Shown: positions 48,001 to 60,839, numbered from the stretch's first letter. The stretch is 64,000 nt of DNA from Holacanthus passer (GCA_025331565.1 JAFREQ010000003.1:11897001-11961000); one strand, 5' to 3'. A program made the numbers and translations. The notes: generated from the sequence alone by a model not told the origin.

Positions 48001-50700
48001 TTATTATTTATAATCAATATTTAGATTTTTCTTGGAACCTGCAAATCTATAATTGGCCCAAAGAGCAGCACAGGAGAGCAGGTCATTAAAGGCTCCGGGT
48101 AAGTGTTAGGTAAACCCACTGACTTCTTTTTGGTAAAGTGCACCTTTAATGGTCACCTCATGCCGAACAGGTAAACTCCAACCAATAAAACCATCACACA
48201 CATACATAATCCTTCTGGGACTCTCAGCCTTGTCTATGAAATTACACTACCTATGTTCTGATGCTGCACAAAGGGTCTGCGTATATATGCACATTATGAT
48301 CAGTTACAGTAATGTTGCTCGCACCCTTTTGGGCTGGTCCGACATTTTGAATGTTAGACTCTTGCAATGATTTCTTTACATACGTTTCAAAAGAATTGAT
48401 TATTTTGTTGGACTGCCAGACTGCTTTGTATGTAAGGAAGCACCAATTTTTTCAGGGTGTTTATCAGGGCTGTAATGGTTTAACAAAAAATTTGGTAAAC
48501 TATAAATGCTGCTATAAAACTATAAAATGATTTTTTCCCTTTCAAGCAATCCCATTTACTTTTATTTGGACTAAAAATGTATCTCAAATAAGGAAAGAAT
48601 ATTTAGAAAAAGGAAGAGGGAGGGTGGTCTGTCTTTGCTCAGTTATTTATATTTTCATTGTGCAGCCAACATCCACAAGTTGATGTTTTGGGTCTCTGGT
48701 TGAACAGATGACTAATCTTCTCAGTTTGGGTCTTAGGGAGCAGCGTTCACATTTTCCAGTATCACTTTGCTCTTTAATTTGTGGCCCGCTACCCGTAAGT
48801 AAACACTAATTCGACAAATTACCCAATTACTCGCGGTTCTCTAAGGGTATGGTCTCAGTTTAAAATACATTTGAAACATAAACAAGCTCTTATCACTTCT
48901 GCTCTTCTGGCAAATTTCAATTTTGTTACATTTCTCACAGACCCTTTTTTTTCCAATTATGGCATAGGAGAGGTATCAAGTGCATTTGTTTTAAATGGTA
49001 CCACACGGAGTACCACACAGGTAATGTCCCATCTTAAACTTGAACATCTTAAATATACTGCCTGAGGCTCCACCTAGAAGTATAATGAGGTCTGGCAACT
49101 GTTTTTGATATTGTGTCCACTTCCATTAATACAGTACTGTCACCCTAACTTTTTTTTTTAGTTTGCAGAAACTCTGATCAAAGTGTAAGGAACTGGAGGT
49201 CCTTTGCCTGCCAAATTATGCATACCGGCACATATGTTTTTACAGCATGGGAAACACACACATACAGTACACACATACAAAAACAAAGCAGGAGCAGAAC
49301 AATGAAAAGCACCTGCTGCACTCTGAGTTCTGCCAGGAGGGAAAGAGTCTTCAGCTGTAGTCTTATATTCAACAGTTCTTCAGGAAATGGTAATCGGATT
49401 GAAATCTATACGCTGAAATATCTTATTCAATGTCATAACCTTAATGCAGGTGTTTCTGAAAGCAGCCTGATTATGTGACTGACATTCTGCAGTGATCCAA
49501 GTATGAGTTTGAGTAAAACCTCCCACAACAGTTTCATAAAGAGGTCTCCTCACTGTGGCCTCAGACACTCGGGAGCCTCACCTGTTCCTGGTTATGCACG
49601 GAGAAAGCAGAAAGGTATTTGTTACACTCAGCTATATTACTCAGAAGCAGCTGCCTTTATAGAGCGAAGAACGCAGACCAATGCGGAGATCGTTTTGATA
49701 TTTGTAGAGAGCAGCGTGTGGATCAAAGAGAGGCCGGCGGCTGTGGGCTGCAGGTGACTGGGGAAAGAAAATATGTTTCATTACAGCATTCCAGGGCCAG
49801 GCTGGGAGCATAGATCCAGAACGAATAGAAAGGGGTATTGCATGGCTTGTTAAGGTTAAGGGTAGGTAGAGTAAGTAACTTAACTGAAACATAACCTTAA
49901 TGATAAAAATCAAATGGGAAAATATGAGCAGCTGTTCAACATACCAAAAAGAAATTAAAAAACATTAGTTAACACACACACACATAGAGAGAGACAATAA
50001 CAGTCTGTCTCAGAAAGAAAAGCATGTAAAGCAATAAGATACAAAAAGGAGTAGAAAGTTGTGTGGTTTGTTATAATGTGTATTCTATATATACACACAC
50101 ACACATTTAATGGCTTTGAGAACATAAGTTGTAATTGTTGTTGTTTATTATTTCATTGGTTAGAAGGTCAAAACTAGTAGAACTGTAAGGAAATTTCAGA
50201 TTCATATGAATATTTTGTAGCTTGACCAACACATAATGTTAAATCTAATTTTGTATACTATTTCATTGTGAATTCCACAGAAAACAAAATGCCTTTTTGT
50301 AACGTTACTACAACATTACAACTATCCTGTTACTACTTTTATTGTTGTATCATAATAATAAAATAATACATAATATATATATCATTACACTACAGATTGA
50401 TTATTACTACTGTGTTACAATAAAGGCACTGTAACCATCCATACATTATCTTTATCTGTTTATCCTGAGCAGGATTAGAAGACTGCATTAGCAGGAGAAC
50501 AGTATATGTGACTGTGGATTTTGATCCCCATCACTTAGGAAGAACTCTTAACGGTTAGTATGAACAGGAGGAATGATTACAACAAGCAAAACCTGTTTCA
50601 GTGTACATGTGGAAGTACATATAGTATGGGAACCTGACTATTGCTTTAAGACAGACTTGAAAAATTGTGAACCTGCCCTTTAAGGTATTGATCATTTATA
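45039..50700. other. intergenic, no gene recognised
   Basis: No exon, RNA gene or intact element recognised. A CTTACTCTTCCTTTTT tandem pair lies near 45479-45520. A stretch from about 48470 (GGGCTGTAATGGTTTAAC) may be the end of an old hAT-like element. A GC-rich stem is at 46926-46960. Confidence 0.4.
46926..46960. repeat. 13-bp inverted repeat
   Basis: TGACCCCCTCTCT (46926-46938) is the exact reverse complement of 46948-46960, with a 9-base loop. It stands out in AT-rich surroundings. Confidence 0.85.
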
Positions 50701-50707
50701 TATAGGG

Positions 50708-50920
50708 GGCATCTCTTTATAATATGTACTTTTACTTTTGATATCCATACATCCTACTGATAATACTTCTGTACTTCCACTTCAGTAAAATTGTAAAGCA
50801 GGACTTATTTTTCGTATTTTTACACAATGGTATTGCTACTTTTAAATAATCTGAGTACTTTAAACTATGAAAAGTGCTAGAAATGCCACTACAGCCACCT
50901 CTACTTCTACCACCGCTACC
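50708..50920. mobile_element. 3' half of a second hAT-like MITE
   Basis: TGTACTTTTACTTTTGATAT, TGATAATACTTCTGTACTTC and the end CTCTACTTCTACCACCGCT follow the right half of the same family as the element at 26.2 kb, with more decay. The left half is absent. Confidence 0.65.
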
Positions 50921-51254
50921 CAAACAATAATACCTGGTCTGTGCTGCATTTTCTATGGTGTGGAAAAGCTGCCTGCCTCCCTCACATGTACATGGAGAGG
51001 CAGAGGAGGAGAACATGTGCTTTGAGTTTACGAAGCCTTTAGAGTGGAGGCCAGTTGGAGCAGAGAAACAAGGCATCCAGAAAAGAGCTGTTGCTTTGTG
51101 TATTATCGAAGATCTATTGTTATGTACTGCAGTGAAGGAGATTGCAGCCCAGATGTGCACTCAAGCAATCAAGATGTTTTTTAGGCCAATGTGAACAGAT
51201 GACAAGTTGATGCATGAAGCTCAGACCTCTTTATACTACAAAGATTCATTTAGG

Positions 51255-51616
51255 TTGTTTTGAATATACTCTACATGACCAAAGGTGTATAGACATCTGA
51301 ACTATATCCCAAATAATGGCTGTTAATGAGCAACTAAACAACCTCCACTGATTTCAGGCTTTCCACCAAATGTTGGAACTTGGCTGCAGGGATTTCCTCC
51401 CATTCCCATACAAGAGCATCTGTGAGGTTCAACGCTGATGTTGGGTGATGAGGTCAGGCTCGCAGTTTGTCTTCTTGTTCATCCTAAAGGTGATGGATTG
51501 GGTTCAGGTCAGGGCTCTGTGCAGGCCAGGCAAGTTCTTCCACAAAAAAAGTTGGAAGAAGTTGGAAGAACACCATGTCTAAAACATCATTGCATGCTGG
51601 AGCAGTAAAAGTTGTT
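51255..51616 (-). mobile_element. fragment of a second Tc1-like family
   Basis: The minus strand encodes ELAWPAQSPDLNPIHHL, the conserved C-terminal block of Tc1 transposase in which the catalytic Glu of NPIE is His here. A decayed C-terminal tail follows. The outer end TACTCTACATGACCAAAGGTG matches the terminal repeat style 'TATATGGACAAAAGTAT' of a common fish Tc1 family. It differs from the copies at 27.5, 40.2 and 58.8 kb. Confidence 0.85.
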
Positions 51617-51954
51617 TTAAAGGAATAATTCAACATTTTGTGATGTGTTATGCAACACCTTAAGCTGGAAAAACTCAGATTCCCTTTGTGAGTTTCCGTC
51701 GAGAAATTCTGAGAAAGGCTTGGCAACCCTAGGCAATAAATATCCTCTGAACTCTTAGCTACAAAAAAAACTAGGTTAGACCTAATGTGAGATGTCAATA
51801 ATCACCATGTAAATTTACAGTGTGGTTAATATTTCTACTGCATATCTATTGCATGTACTCTATTGTTTTCATGTCTGTGTATGTAGGAATTGTTTTTTGT
51901 CATATTTATTTCATTTTACAATACTTACTGTTTGTTCACTAAAATGTTGCATGA

Positions 51955-53062
51955 TAGAATAGAATAGAATATCTTTATTGTCATTGCAACGATACGAGAT
52001 TTAAAGTGCCTACCAGTCGGTGCACCATACTAAAACCATACATAAAAACTATAAAAGAGCCTAAAAAAACATATAAATAGGTAGTAAGATAAATAGTCTG
52101 CAGAATAAATAACATGGCCAGACACAGACATCCATTCAATATGGGCCACAAACGCATTTACACATACTTTCACTCAGTTGCACAGTCCCTTGGTTATCTC
52201 GCAGCATGTATACTTTTTTGGCTATTATTAAGTTTCATTATTGCTGTGGGGTAGAAGCTGTTTTTGAATCTGTTTGTCCTTGCTGTAATTGATCTGTACC
52301 GTCTCCCTGACGGCAGCAGTTCAAACAGATGGTGTCCAGGGTGTGAGGTGTCCTTGATTATGTTCTGAGCTCTTTTGGGACAGCGGGAACTGTGTAGTTC
52401 TTCCAGGTTGAGGAGAGAACAGCCGATGATCTTCTGGGCTGTATTGATGACCCTCTGGAGCACTTTCCTCTGAGCCACTGTGCAGCTGGTGTACCATATG
52501 CATATACAATATGTCATTAGGCTCTCTATGGAACACCTATAAAAGGACACAAGCAGTCTCTGGGTGATGTTGTTCTTCCTGAGCACTCTCAGAAAGTGCA
52601 GTCTCTGCTGGGCCTTTTTTAGTAGCTCAGAAGTGTTCACGCTTCAGGTCAAGTCCTCCTCAATGTGGACTCCCAGGAAGTGGAAGTCGGCCACCCTCTC
52701 CACATGGCCCTTGCTTATGAATAGTGGTGTTATTTCTGTTGTTTTCTTTCTGTAGTCAATGATCAGTTCTTTGGTCTTTGAGGTGTTGAGGAGCAGATTA
52801 TTCTCCCTGCCACGACACCGTCAGCTGCTCCACCTCGTCCCTGTAGGCGGACTCATCCCCTCCAGAAATGAACCCAACCACTGTGGTGTCATCTGCAAAC
52901 TTGATGATGGTGTCGCTGTTGTGAGCAGGGGTGCAGTCGTGAGTGTAGAGCAGGGGGCTCAGCACGCAGCCCTGAGGGGAGCCGGTACTGAGGCTGAGAG
53001 CTGTAGAACCCTCTGGGTGCGACTAGACAGAAAGCTGTTAATCCACATACAGGTAGAATATG
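51955..53062 (-). mobile_element. 5'-truncated non-LTR retrotransposon (CR1/L2/Rex1-like)
   Basis: On the minus strand a reverse transcriptase remnant shows SPQGCVLSPLLYT (about 52930-52985), then IIKFADDTTVVGFISGG with the F-ADD active-site motif. Further on come LLVSFYRCSIESLMTYCI and GHHLFELLPSGRRYRSI, typical of the C-terminal part of these fish LINEs. The 3' end, at 51955, is a short TTCTA-type repeat after CAATAAAGATA. Several frame breaks make it inactive. Confidence 0.88.
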
Positions 53063-54279
53063 AAGAAACACACAGACAACATATTTCATTTGTTTTTGCT
53101 TTTTACTTTGTTTATTACAGTAATTTATTGTAGACAAGGACAACATGGCCACAGATTTCCAAGGTACACCACATTACATATTAAACTGTTTTACAGTACT
53201 TTCATACAGTTTACAAGGAAGACAAAATACAAACTGAAAAAGTTTATTTTCAACAACCTTACCCGAAAAGAAAAGCGCTCACATAATTGTAACAGATTGA
53301 GCTGGTTGCTGTGTGATGCCAGTTACTACTCAACACATACAAAACAAAGACAACCTTCCAATATCTGCAGGTGATTCAAATAAAGACAAGCCGGATAAAC
53401 AAAGTCTTGATCTGTTCTCTGGCATTATCCCACAGATTTTTATTACACTGTTTGGCAGCGAGTGTTTCAACATCTGAACTCTTTAAAATAAATGTGTCCA
53501 GTGAAGTACCCTGCATCATGTGTAAGGAGGGGGCTATTTCCATCGAGCAGCAACAATCGTTTTTGGCAGCAGTTTTGACAACTGAAGCTGCAATATGATG
53601 GGAAGCTGTGTCATTTAGAGACTATCGCTTGCTCGTTTGACAGGTGTGGTCAACTAGTCATGCCCTCTAGTCTCAGTGAAGGTCATTTATTCATCATTTC
53701 ATTGATTTGATGTAAAAAAAAAATTGAGTTCAAAACCAACCCAAAGTGTAGTTCTCAGATCAGTGACTGAACTGTTGTTAAAGCTTAACAAGTTTATCCC
53801 CACTGCTGTCGACCAGTATGTTACTGTGCTTTTGTGAGGTGCTATGAACAATGTAGCAGCGTCTGAGGGGCAGACAAGACTCCACAAAAGGACACATCAT
53901 GCTCTACTGTACACCCCCACAGTGAATTACATTTCTTTAGTCAAAACAATCCCTAGTGGTCAAATATATGTTTGCATGTGTGGAATTAGACGACTTGCGC
54001 ATTTGGCTTCATTGTGTGTAAAAGATATATTTTTCCTAAAACAATACAATGTTTCAGTTTCAACATTGATAACATAACATAACAACATAACATGATATGC
54101 CATCTTTGCACTATTTTCCAATTAAATACGTGGTTGAAATGATTTTCAAACAATCAAAATCTGTTTTTATCAACACTTTTTTGGAATTGGGGTTGTAAAA
54201 TACGGTCACACTTTCTATACTGAGTTCACTTTTTCAAGACATTTTTCAAAACTCCAACCAGTAACACACTCACTTGTAT
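53063..54279. other. intergenic, no feature recognised
   Basis: AT-rich sequence. Short open frames only, with no family resemblance. Confidence 0.4.
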
Positions 54280-54306
54280 GATATATATATATATATATAT
54301 ATATAT
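54280..54306. repeat. (AT)n microsatellite
   Basis: About 13 AT units. Confidence 0.95.
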
Positions 54307-54429
54307 TTTATTTTTAGCATTAACCAAGATTCAATTACAACATATATATACAATATATATAATATACTTCAATAGGCTACAGAGAGACTGCAAGTGCACA
54401 AAATGAAAATAAAGACTATACATTGTTGT

Positions 54430-54905
54430 ATAGGAGAGCTACAGATATAGAAATACTTCTGCATTTGGCTATAACTTCTCAATATCACACCTTCTCTTCT
54501 GAAATACTGGTAAAGAATTTTTTTTACATGCCTTGCAATCTTCTGCATGCTTCCAGACACCCAGCATTCATTGTGTCCAGGAGGACACCTGATCATGTGG
54601 CTGGTGATCTTTAACCTTCCACCTACATGAGGAAGAGGATGCCTCTATGGTATTGAGGACTGGAGAGTTAAGTGGAAGGAAAAGTGACACCATCCTGGAA
54701 CAGGCTGTGAACCACTCTGTGACTGGAAGAGAACAAACGCCACATCGTCTTGTACAGTTAAAATAAATAAATGAAATAAAAGTGTCAGTAGCCATAACCC
54801 TGCTGTTTACCATGGGATCATCATCCAGGGAAAGAATGCAGTCCAGTGGTGCCTCTACAGCCATCAACAGCACAAGTCTGAACCATTGCACCAGGACTGA
54901 AAAAA
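54430..54905 (-). mobile_element. decayed IS630/Tc1-superfamily transposase remnant
   Basis: The minus strand reads VTEWFTACSRMVSLFLPLNS followed by PVLNTIE and CRWKVKDHQPHDQ. This follows the order of a transposase domain common in fish genomes (EWF…FLPPYSPFLNPIEEFFSAWRWKV…). The final block is in another frame with a stop between. The NTIE glutamate is kept. It is a third transposase lineage, distinct from the two Tc1 families above. Confidence 0.7.
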
Positions 54906-55402
54906 GGAAAAAAAAAGTGTAAACTCTTGTGAACAATGAGTCTCCATCAGCATATATTTGAAAAGTCAAAAGTGGGCACTGGTGGAGTAGGTCTGCTTAG
55001 AGGGTGTTAATGTTATTATTTATATAAGTTTCATGGTGTAAGTAAGTCATCAACTGAGTTGAGTCAACATTGGCTTTGCAAGGTTCAGAATGATTTAAAA
55101 CAGTAGGTGTCAATATTAACACCAGCATTGACGTGTCTCCTCACAGTACAGTCATATTATTTACTTTACAGCTCAAAAACATGTTTAAGTGTGCAGTACC
55201 TCTTTAAGTAGCGTTGATTACAACCAGCATTACAAAGAGTAACCATCTATTTCTTTTGATCAATTAACATTATTATGGGAGGCACAATTATCAGTTTCAC
55301 CAGAATGGCTTGTTTTTTTTTAGATGGATAGAAAATACAATTCTCAATTATTTATTTATCTGGATTAATTTCTGCAACCGGATTTTAACAATCAATAATA
55401 CA

Positions 55403-55467
55403 ATACAGTTTGTAAATTTCCCCACTGTGGGACGAATAAAGGTTTATCTTATCTTATCTTATCTTAA
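55403..55467 (+). mobile_element. LINE-type 3' tail fragment
   Basis: TTTCCCCACTGTGGGACGAA followed by TAAAGGTTTATC and four TTATC units, nearly identical to the tail nested in the Tc1 copy at 40.3 kb. Confidence 0.75.
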
Positions 55468-55729
55468 TTTCATTTGTTTCACGCTTAATTGTGTAAGAGT
55501 TCATTTTATGAGGAGAAAATCTTTTTTTTCCAGAATAATTTGACAAGAACACAGATGCAACTCAACAACATTTATTTTAAAAGCTCAGGCTTCTGTTTTG
55601 TACATGAGATACAATAATTAACACAAACTTGCTATAAAAAGGATTTTTTTTTGCACGCCTCGTGTCTGATGACGTCACACCACGTCCGCCTGCCCTTTCT
55701 CTCCCGTGCGCGAGCTCGACGGTCCAAAG

Positions 55730-55737
55730 TATAAAGT
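55730..55737 (+). promoter_or_regulatory. TATA box of the 55.9 kb gene
   Basis: TATAAAGT lies in a locally GC-rich, CpG-containing stretch (GTGCGCGAGCTCGACGG upstream, AGCGCGAGCG downstream), about 195 bases before the ATG. It predicts a start near 55760. Confidence 0.6.
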
Positions 55738-55910
55738 AGCGCGAGCGCCTTAACTGGAGGAGGAAAAAAAAGAAGTCTAGTTTGGAGAAGCGCGCGCACA
55801 CACACGCGTGCAGACACTCAGAAGGAGACGGAGGCCCAGGTGTGTCCATGTACGCACGGAGAGGGAAAGTGGACGCATTTACAACTTAATTAAGGAGTAA
55901 ATCTCGGAAA

Positions 55911-55934
55911 ATGGAGCGGCAGTTATGGATCTGA
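55911..55934 (+). CDS. upstream ORF overlapping the main start
   Basis: ATG at 55911 in a strong context (A at -3, G at +4) opens an 8-codon frame (MERQLWI, stop TGA) that overlaps the presumed main ATG at 55925 in another frame. It ends 17 bases before the next in-frame methionine of the main ORF at 55952. This would reduce use of the first main ATG. Confidence 0.55.
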   Translation: MERQLWI

Positions 55935-56000
55935 AGCGGAGAAGAGTTGAAATGGGCGGACTGCTGCTGCTGGTGCTGCTCGTGCTGTCGGCGGTTGACG
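55925..56000 (+). CDS. first coding exon of an unidentified secreted or membrane protein
   Basis: The reading frame starts MDLKRRRVEMGGLLLLVLLV and continues LSAVDG, then meets donor GTACGT after 56000 (phase 1). The hydrophobic leucine core after a basic head is a textbook signal peptide. A TATA box and GC-rich 5' UTR lie just upstream. The rest of the gene lies beyond at least 8 kb of intron and outside the window, so the product cannot be named. In human, HDHD5 has IL17RA as a near neighbour, so that receptor is one candidate to test, but nothing in this exon identifies it. Confidence 0.65.
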
Positions 56001-58127
56001 GTACGTTGCTTTTTTTTTTTTTTGTTCACAACATGGATCCTCAGGGAACCAGGATAAGGGAGATAAGAACCCAGTAGTTAGCATGTTGTTATCCTGCTCC
56101 AGCCCTCCGTCAGCACCGACAGCAGCTAGCTGAGATTGCTTGTCTCAAAGTTGAGGTTTTTTTTTTTTTTATGTCCCAAGGCTACAACAACACAATAGTA
56201 GTAATGGAAGTGTGGAAAGTTAGTTAGTGGAGGATAAAGACGGTGTATCTACACTGTCCTTCACGGCTCGTCCACTTTGTGTGCATGTATGTGTGAAGTT
56301 TGAGGGTTTGAAGGCAGCCTGGCTTCTTTTCTCGGGCCTCAGCAGCTCCAGCCATTCCTGCTCGGTGTCGGGTGTCAAGCTCACTTTTATGCTTTCATAG
56401 TGGAAAAGAAGCCTGAATGTGTGTTTGGGAGCGAAAACGCAGCTTAAAGATTCCCCCCCCCCTTTTTTTTTGGATCAATGTGTTTAGAAGCTTTACTTTC
56501 TCCTGCCTGACTGATTTGCGGTTTTACTATTTAATGTGAAGCTGCCCAGTCAGAGGCGGAGCTTAGCTTTCTCTCATATGGATGTAAGGCATTACATCAG
56601 GACTTAAAGGCGAGCTCGTATTTGTCTGCTTGCATCTTAAAAGGCTTCATAAAGCTTCATAACCTGCTGCACAGTTTCCTCTACAGCTCCCTGTGAGATC
56701 ACACAGTTGTGCTTTAAAAGATGCAGGTATTAACATCAAACACACATCTGGTGATGAGAAGCTCAGCATTTTCATCAAAGACATACTTTTTGCTTTGCCT
56801 TTTTTTTCCTCATGTGCCTGTCAGTGTTTAAACTAGTTATTGTAATAATGCACGCCACTAGTTTCACAGGAGTTCACCCTCCACAGACTGAAGTATCCTG
56901 GAATCTCTCTGTCCACTCACATATGTTTTTATACAAAGGATTTGCTGAGTCTGCGTCCTGATTATGTCTTTGCTAAATCAAGTTAAACTGTTTACAGCTC
57001 CAAAAGGTCAGAGCGCAAATCAGACCATGTCATTGTGTACTGGTTCAATTTTTATGAGATGTGATGATCGGGATGATTAAGTGGTATAAATGAGGTTAAT
57101 ATAAACAAACAAACAGCCTTGACTTTGTTAATGATGGAGCAAAGTTTTTTCTGTGTGAATTAAAGACAAACAACAACGTATATGTATCTACTGGGTTTGT
57201 ACATATAGACTGCAGTCCTCAAACACACATCAAGATCATTTCACACCCACACTTGCAGATGTAATCGATACATCCACCATTTCATCTCATGTATGTGGCA
57301 ACACCAGTATGATAGGACGACTGCTTCACATTTTAAAAACAAAATAATGAGCAAGTCAGTTTCTTTGTACTTCCCTTCACTAGCAACAGATTTGAGAACA
57401 GAACTGCACTGTATTGAAAGTTGACACTGAATGTGTCAGCTTCTCACTTCTCTTTTACCTATTGTGTGACTCGATATTTCCACAAGATTTTGTTAATTTT
57501 ATAATGGTTTTAAATTGTATTATTGCTTTATATATATAATACAGTTTATAGATATTTATATATATATATAGGGTTGGAGATTAAGATTTGATTAGGATTT
57601 CAATATTGAAGTTAATAATTGCTGTAGTGGAGCCCACACAGTCATTTTATCTGATTTTCAAAGTCTCATGTTAGCCTCAAATATGGATGTATTTTATTTT
57701 TCATAATAACCAGGGATGTTTGAAAAAGGATAAGTGTTGATGTGAGTGGTTGCAGTCAAGTTCTGTGATGGATTGTATACATGTAGAAGTTGAGGTTTGG
57801 CTGGAAAAGTCCACTTACAAAACGCATTTACAATTCTGAAGGTGTCAAAAGCGACTGCTCAGTACACAACAGTAATACAACTAATCATTGCCATCTGTGG
57901 ACTTCAGCATCATTATTCAGCAACAGCATCACCTAACAACAGCTAACAGATTAATTACAGATAAACTAAGAAGTAAAAACATGAATACCAGCAATAAAAC
58001 CTTAAGAGCTTTTTGCTTCTTCTTACACAAAAGAAAACAAGAGCAATAGATTATATGTAAACAGTGTACACCAGAATAATATATATGTTATAGCCAGTGT
58101 TTATCTGTATTAATATATAAACATAAT
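56001..58127 (+). other. first part of a long intron
   Basis: No exon recognised on either strand. There are poly-T and poly-C tracts near 56013, 56157 and 56453, otherwise unremarkable AT-rich DNA. Confidence 0.45.
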
Positions 58128-58165
58128 CTCTCTCTCTCTCTCTCTCTCTTTTTCTCTCTCTCTCT
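58128..58165. repeat. (CT)n microsatellite
   Basis: Two CT runs separated by a short TTTT interruption. Confidence 0.93.
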
Positions 58166-58180
58166 ATACATACATACATA

Positions 58181-58533
58181 TTAGGGCTACAGCTAACAAT
58201 ATTTTTCATTATCAATTAATCTACAAATATTTTCGCCATTATTGTTTAGTCTATAAAATGTCCAAATATTGTGTAAAATGTTCATCACAATTTCCCAGAA
58301 CCCAAAGTTACATCTTCACATAGCTTCTTTTGTCCAACCTTCAGTCCAAAACCCAAAGACTCTTCATTTACTCACATAAATGACAAAGAAAAGCAGCAAA
58401 TCATTTAAGGAACCAGCAAATATTTGACATTTTTGCTTGAAAAATTACTGAAACAATTAATCGATTGTCAAAATAGTGAATTAATTAGTTAATTTTCCAT
58501 CGATGGACTAATCAATTAACTAACTAGTCATAG
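58181..58533. mobile_element. teleost MITE with AATTAATCGATT-type ends
   Basis: The left end AGGGCTACAGCTAACAATAT, the internal blocks TTAGTCTATAAAATGTCCAA and ACCCAAAGACTCTTCATTTA, and the right end with ATTAATCGATTGTCAAAATA to TAGTCATAGCTG follow a well-known fish non-autonomous element. It is near full length. The ends are imperfect inverted repeats. Confidence 0.75.
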
Positions 58534-58719
58534 CTGAAGAGGAGGATTTTTCAGTATATTGTAGATTCTGCTCTATTTAAGTGAGCAGCCAAATGTAAGC
58601 AAATTGTGGCATTGACCAATTGAATTGAAGTATGTGTTAAGATGATTGACCTGTCAGAGGCTTGTTCAAGTACCTCAACTTGCTTTGCTATCTCAGTCCT
58701 CTAAGTGTCTCCATAAATG

Positions 58720-59020
58720 ATGACTGTGGAGGAATGTCCATGACAGTCAAGACTCCTTCATCTTCTTTGGTCTCTGGCTTTGAGGTGTGTTTGGCGTCAT
58801 TACTCTGCTGCAGTATAAATCCTTCTCCACAAAGACACAAACCAGAGGGTGTAGCATGTCTCTGAAGAAAGTATTGGTACTTTTCCTTGGTTAGAGTGGA
58901 GTCAATTTGATGCAGGTGTCCAACTCCTGAGTTAGCAAAACACCCCCCAAATTTTTTAAATCTTTTTTTTAATTTTCAGAGATTTTCAATGTGGTCTGAG
59001 ACTTTTGGACCCCACTGTAT
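58720..59020 (-). mobile_element. Tc1-like right-end fragment (same family as 40.2 kb copy)
   Basis: Read on the minus strand, CATGCTACACCCTCTGGTTT and GTGGAGAAGGATT(T/C)ATACTGCAGCAG match the 40.2 kb copy at about 41100-41155. The outer end carries GGGGTCCAAAAGTCTGAGAC, the family's terminal repeat. The catalytic Asp of LQQDND is Ser here. The central transposase is deleted. Confidence 0.8.
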
Positions 59021-60839
59021 ATATATGTATATTCTCTTAGTATATCTCATTTTGCTCATGGATCATGACTGAATGACTGCATGTGTCTGATGGTGTGCAG
59101 AGAACTGACCTTCTGCTTGGACCAATAGAGTTAAGTACTGAATTAGTTGAAGTGATTGCTGCTGGTTGGTCCTGAGAGAAGAGGTTTGGCACTGAGGTGA
59201 AGACATGTACGCACACTTCACACCCATGAGCCAAAAACACTAAAGTAGTGTCAGTACAATGCTAGGCAAACATCACAGCGCTGTGTGTGTATGTCTGTGT
59301 GTTGACAGACTGTCAGATCACTCTTTTTTTTCATACATTATATTCAGACCAGGTCTGCACTATGCTGTCTGATCTTTATAGTGCTGTTTTTGTGTGTAAC
59401 GACACACTCTTGTTTCCGGGTATTTGTAGAGAACTCTCTACAGTTAAAAAGAGCTAAATCTCTTCTTCTGGCCTCTCCTTTTAAATTGCATCACAGCCAA
59501 GCAACCATAGATTACATTTGTGAATTGTCCTCAAGCTTGATTTTTTTTGGATAGATTCTTTTTGGCCATATTGCTCAGCCTTAGATAAAATATTTGATTC
59601 ACTTTGTCTTACTTAGTCAGGAGCTTGTGCATCTTGTTTTCTTTAACTTACAACCTAAATATTAAATCACCTGGTAAAAATAAGATGGTTGACTCTACTT
59701 CTGCACTATATATTATTATACTTCTGGTCCTGTCTCCAGAGGGAATGCAAAATAAAAAGTCACATGAATGCTTTTGTCTTTTAGGACTGGGTATCATTTT
59801 AATTTTTTATCATTTTATCAATACTGGTGCGTTTCTGTAACAATACCATAACAACACTTTTATTGATATTTTACTTTGAGAATGAAAACCTGTTTTTCTT
59901 CATAATTCAGTTTTATAATTCTTTTTTATATTTAACAAAAGAAGGAAAAGTTCTCACATATTAAATGTGTAAACGTGAGTAGTCATACTGACATGTTTTC
60001 AGTCAGTAGTAAAAAAAAAAGTATTGAGGTTTGATTCTCGGCTCTACTGACTTATGAATAGAAACATTAATCTTTTGGATGTGGGCTAGTCTATTTGGGT
60101 GGGCCATCCAAAAAAAATCTTTGCCCTTGGAACCCTGGGTATTTTCTCTTTCCACTGCTGAGACCAACCAATAGGTGATTTCCACACTGCTTGCCATTAG
60201 CCTGCACTATATGGACCATTGCATTCACTGCATTCAGGCTTCATGCGCTGAGCCTGTTCTTTTGTTTGGATGGAGGCACACTCGACACTCAACAAAACAG
60301 GGCAAGACCTAACGTAGGCTGACAGAGAACAGGGCAGCTCTAGCTACTTTTCAAAAGACCTCTTTTTAGTATTTTCATTCATTCATTAGAAAATGTATAT
60401 TTTTGGGAAATTGAACAAACAACCAGAACAACATAATCTAAAAAAAATAGATACTTTTAATTTTTTTAATTCGCCCTGTTTTCACACCTTTTTTTTCTCA
60501 ACCACTCATATAACTTTGCCGATATAAAAGGGTCTAAAATTGGCAAAGTAATGTCTTAGTTAGGAAATATCTGATTGGTTAGTACCGAAAAAGTGTTGCG
60601 GTTTGCTCCGCAGCCCTACAGAATGAGATACACAAGAATATTAGTTGGTAGGCTCCTGGCAGCAGGGAAAGGAAAAGAGTTGGCTAGAAGGGAAATCTGA
60701 GGGGCTGAAGGTCAGGAGAAGAGATTTAGTGACAGTGCTGAGGAGGAATGTAAGGAAGAGATTGATATCTTTTCCTGTTTGTGTTGCTCTGGTGTGAAAC
60801 TCAAGGAGGTTCTGCGCTGTTTGGATTTCATACACGCCT
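59021..60839 (+). other. intron sequence with possible MITE
   Basis: From about 59784 the sequence AGGACTGGGTATCATTT and following ATCAATACTGG…AACAATACC looks like the end of another fish MITE ('gggctgggtatcg…'). No exon recognised. Confidence 0.4.

Noticed and set aside
47697..48017. 106-residue minus-strand open frame, considered as a retrotransposon fragment
   Set aside because: No reverse transcriptase, integrase or transposase motif is visible and no terminal structures flank it.
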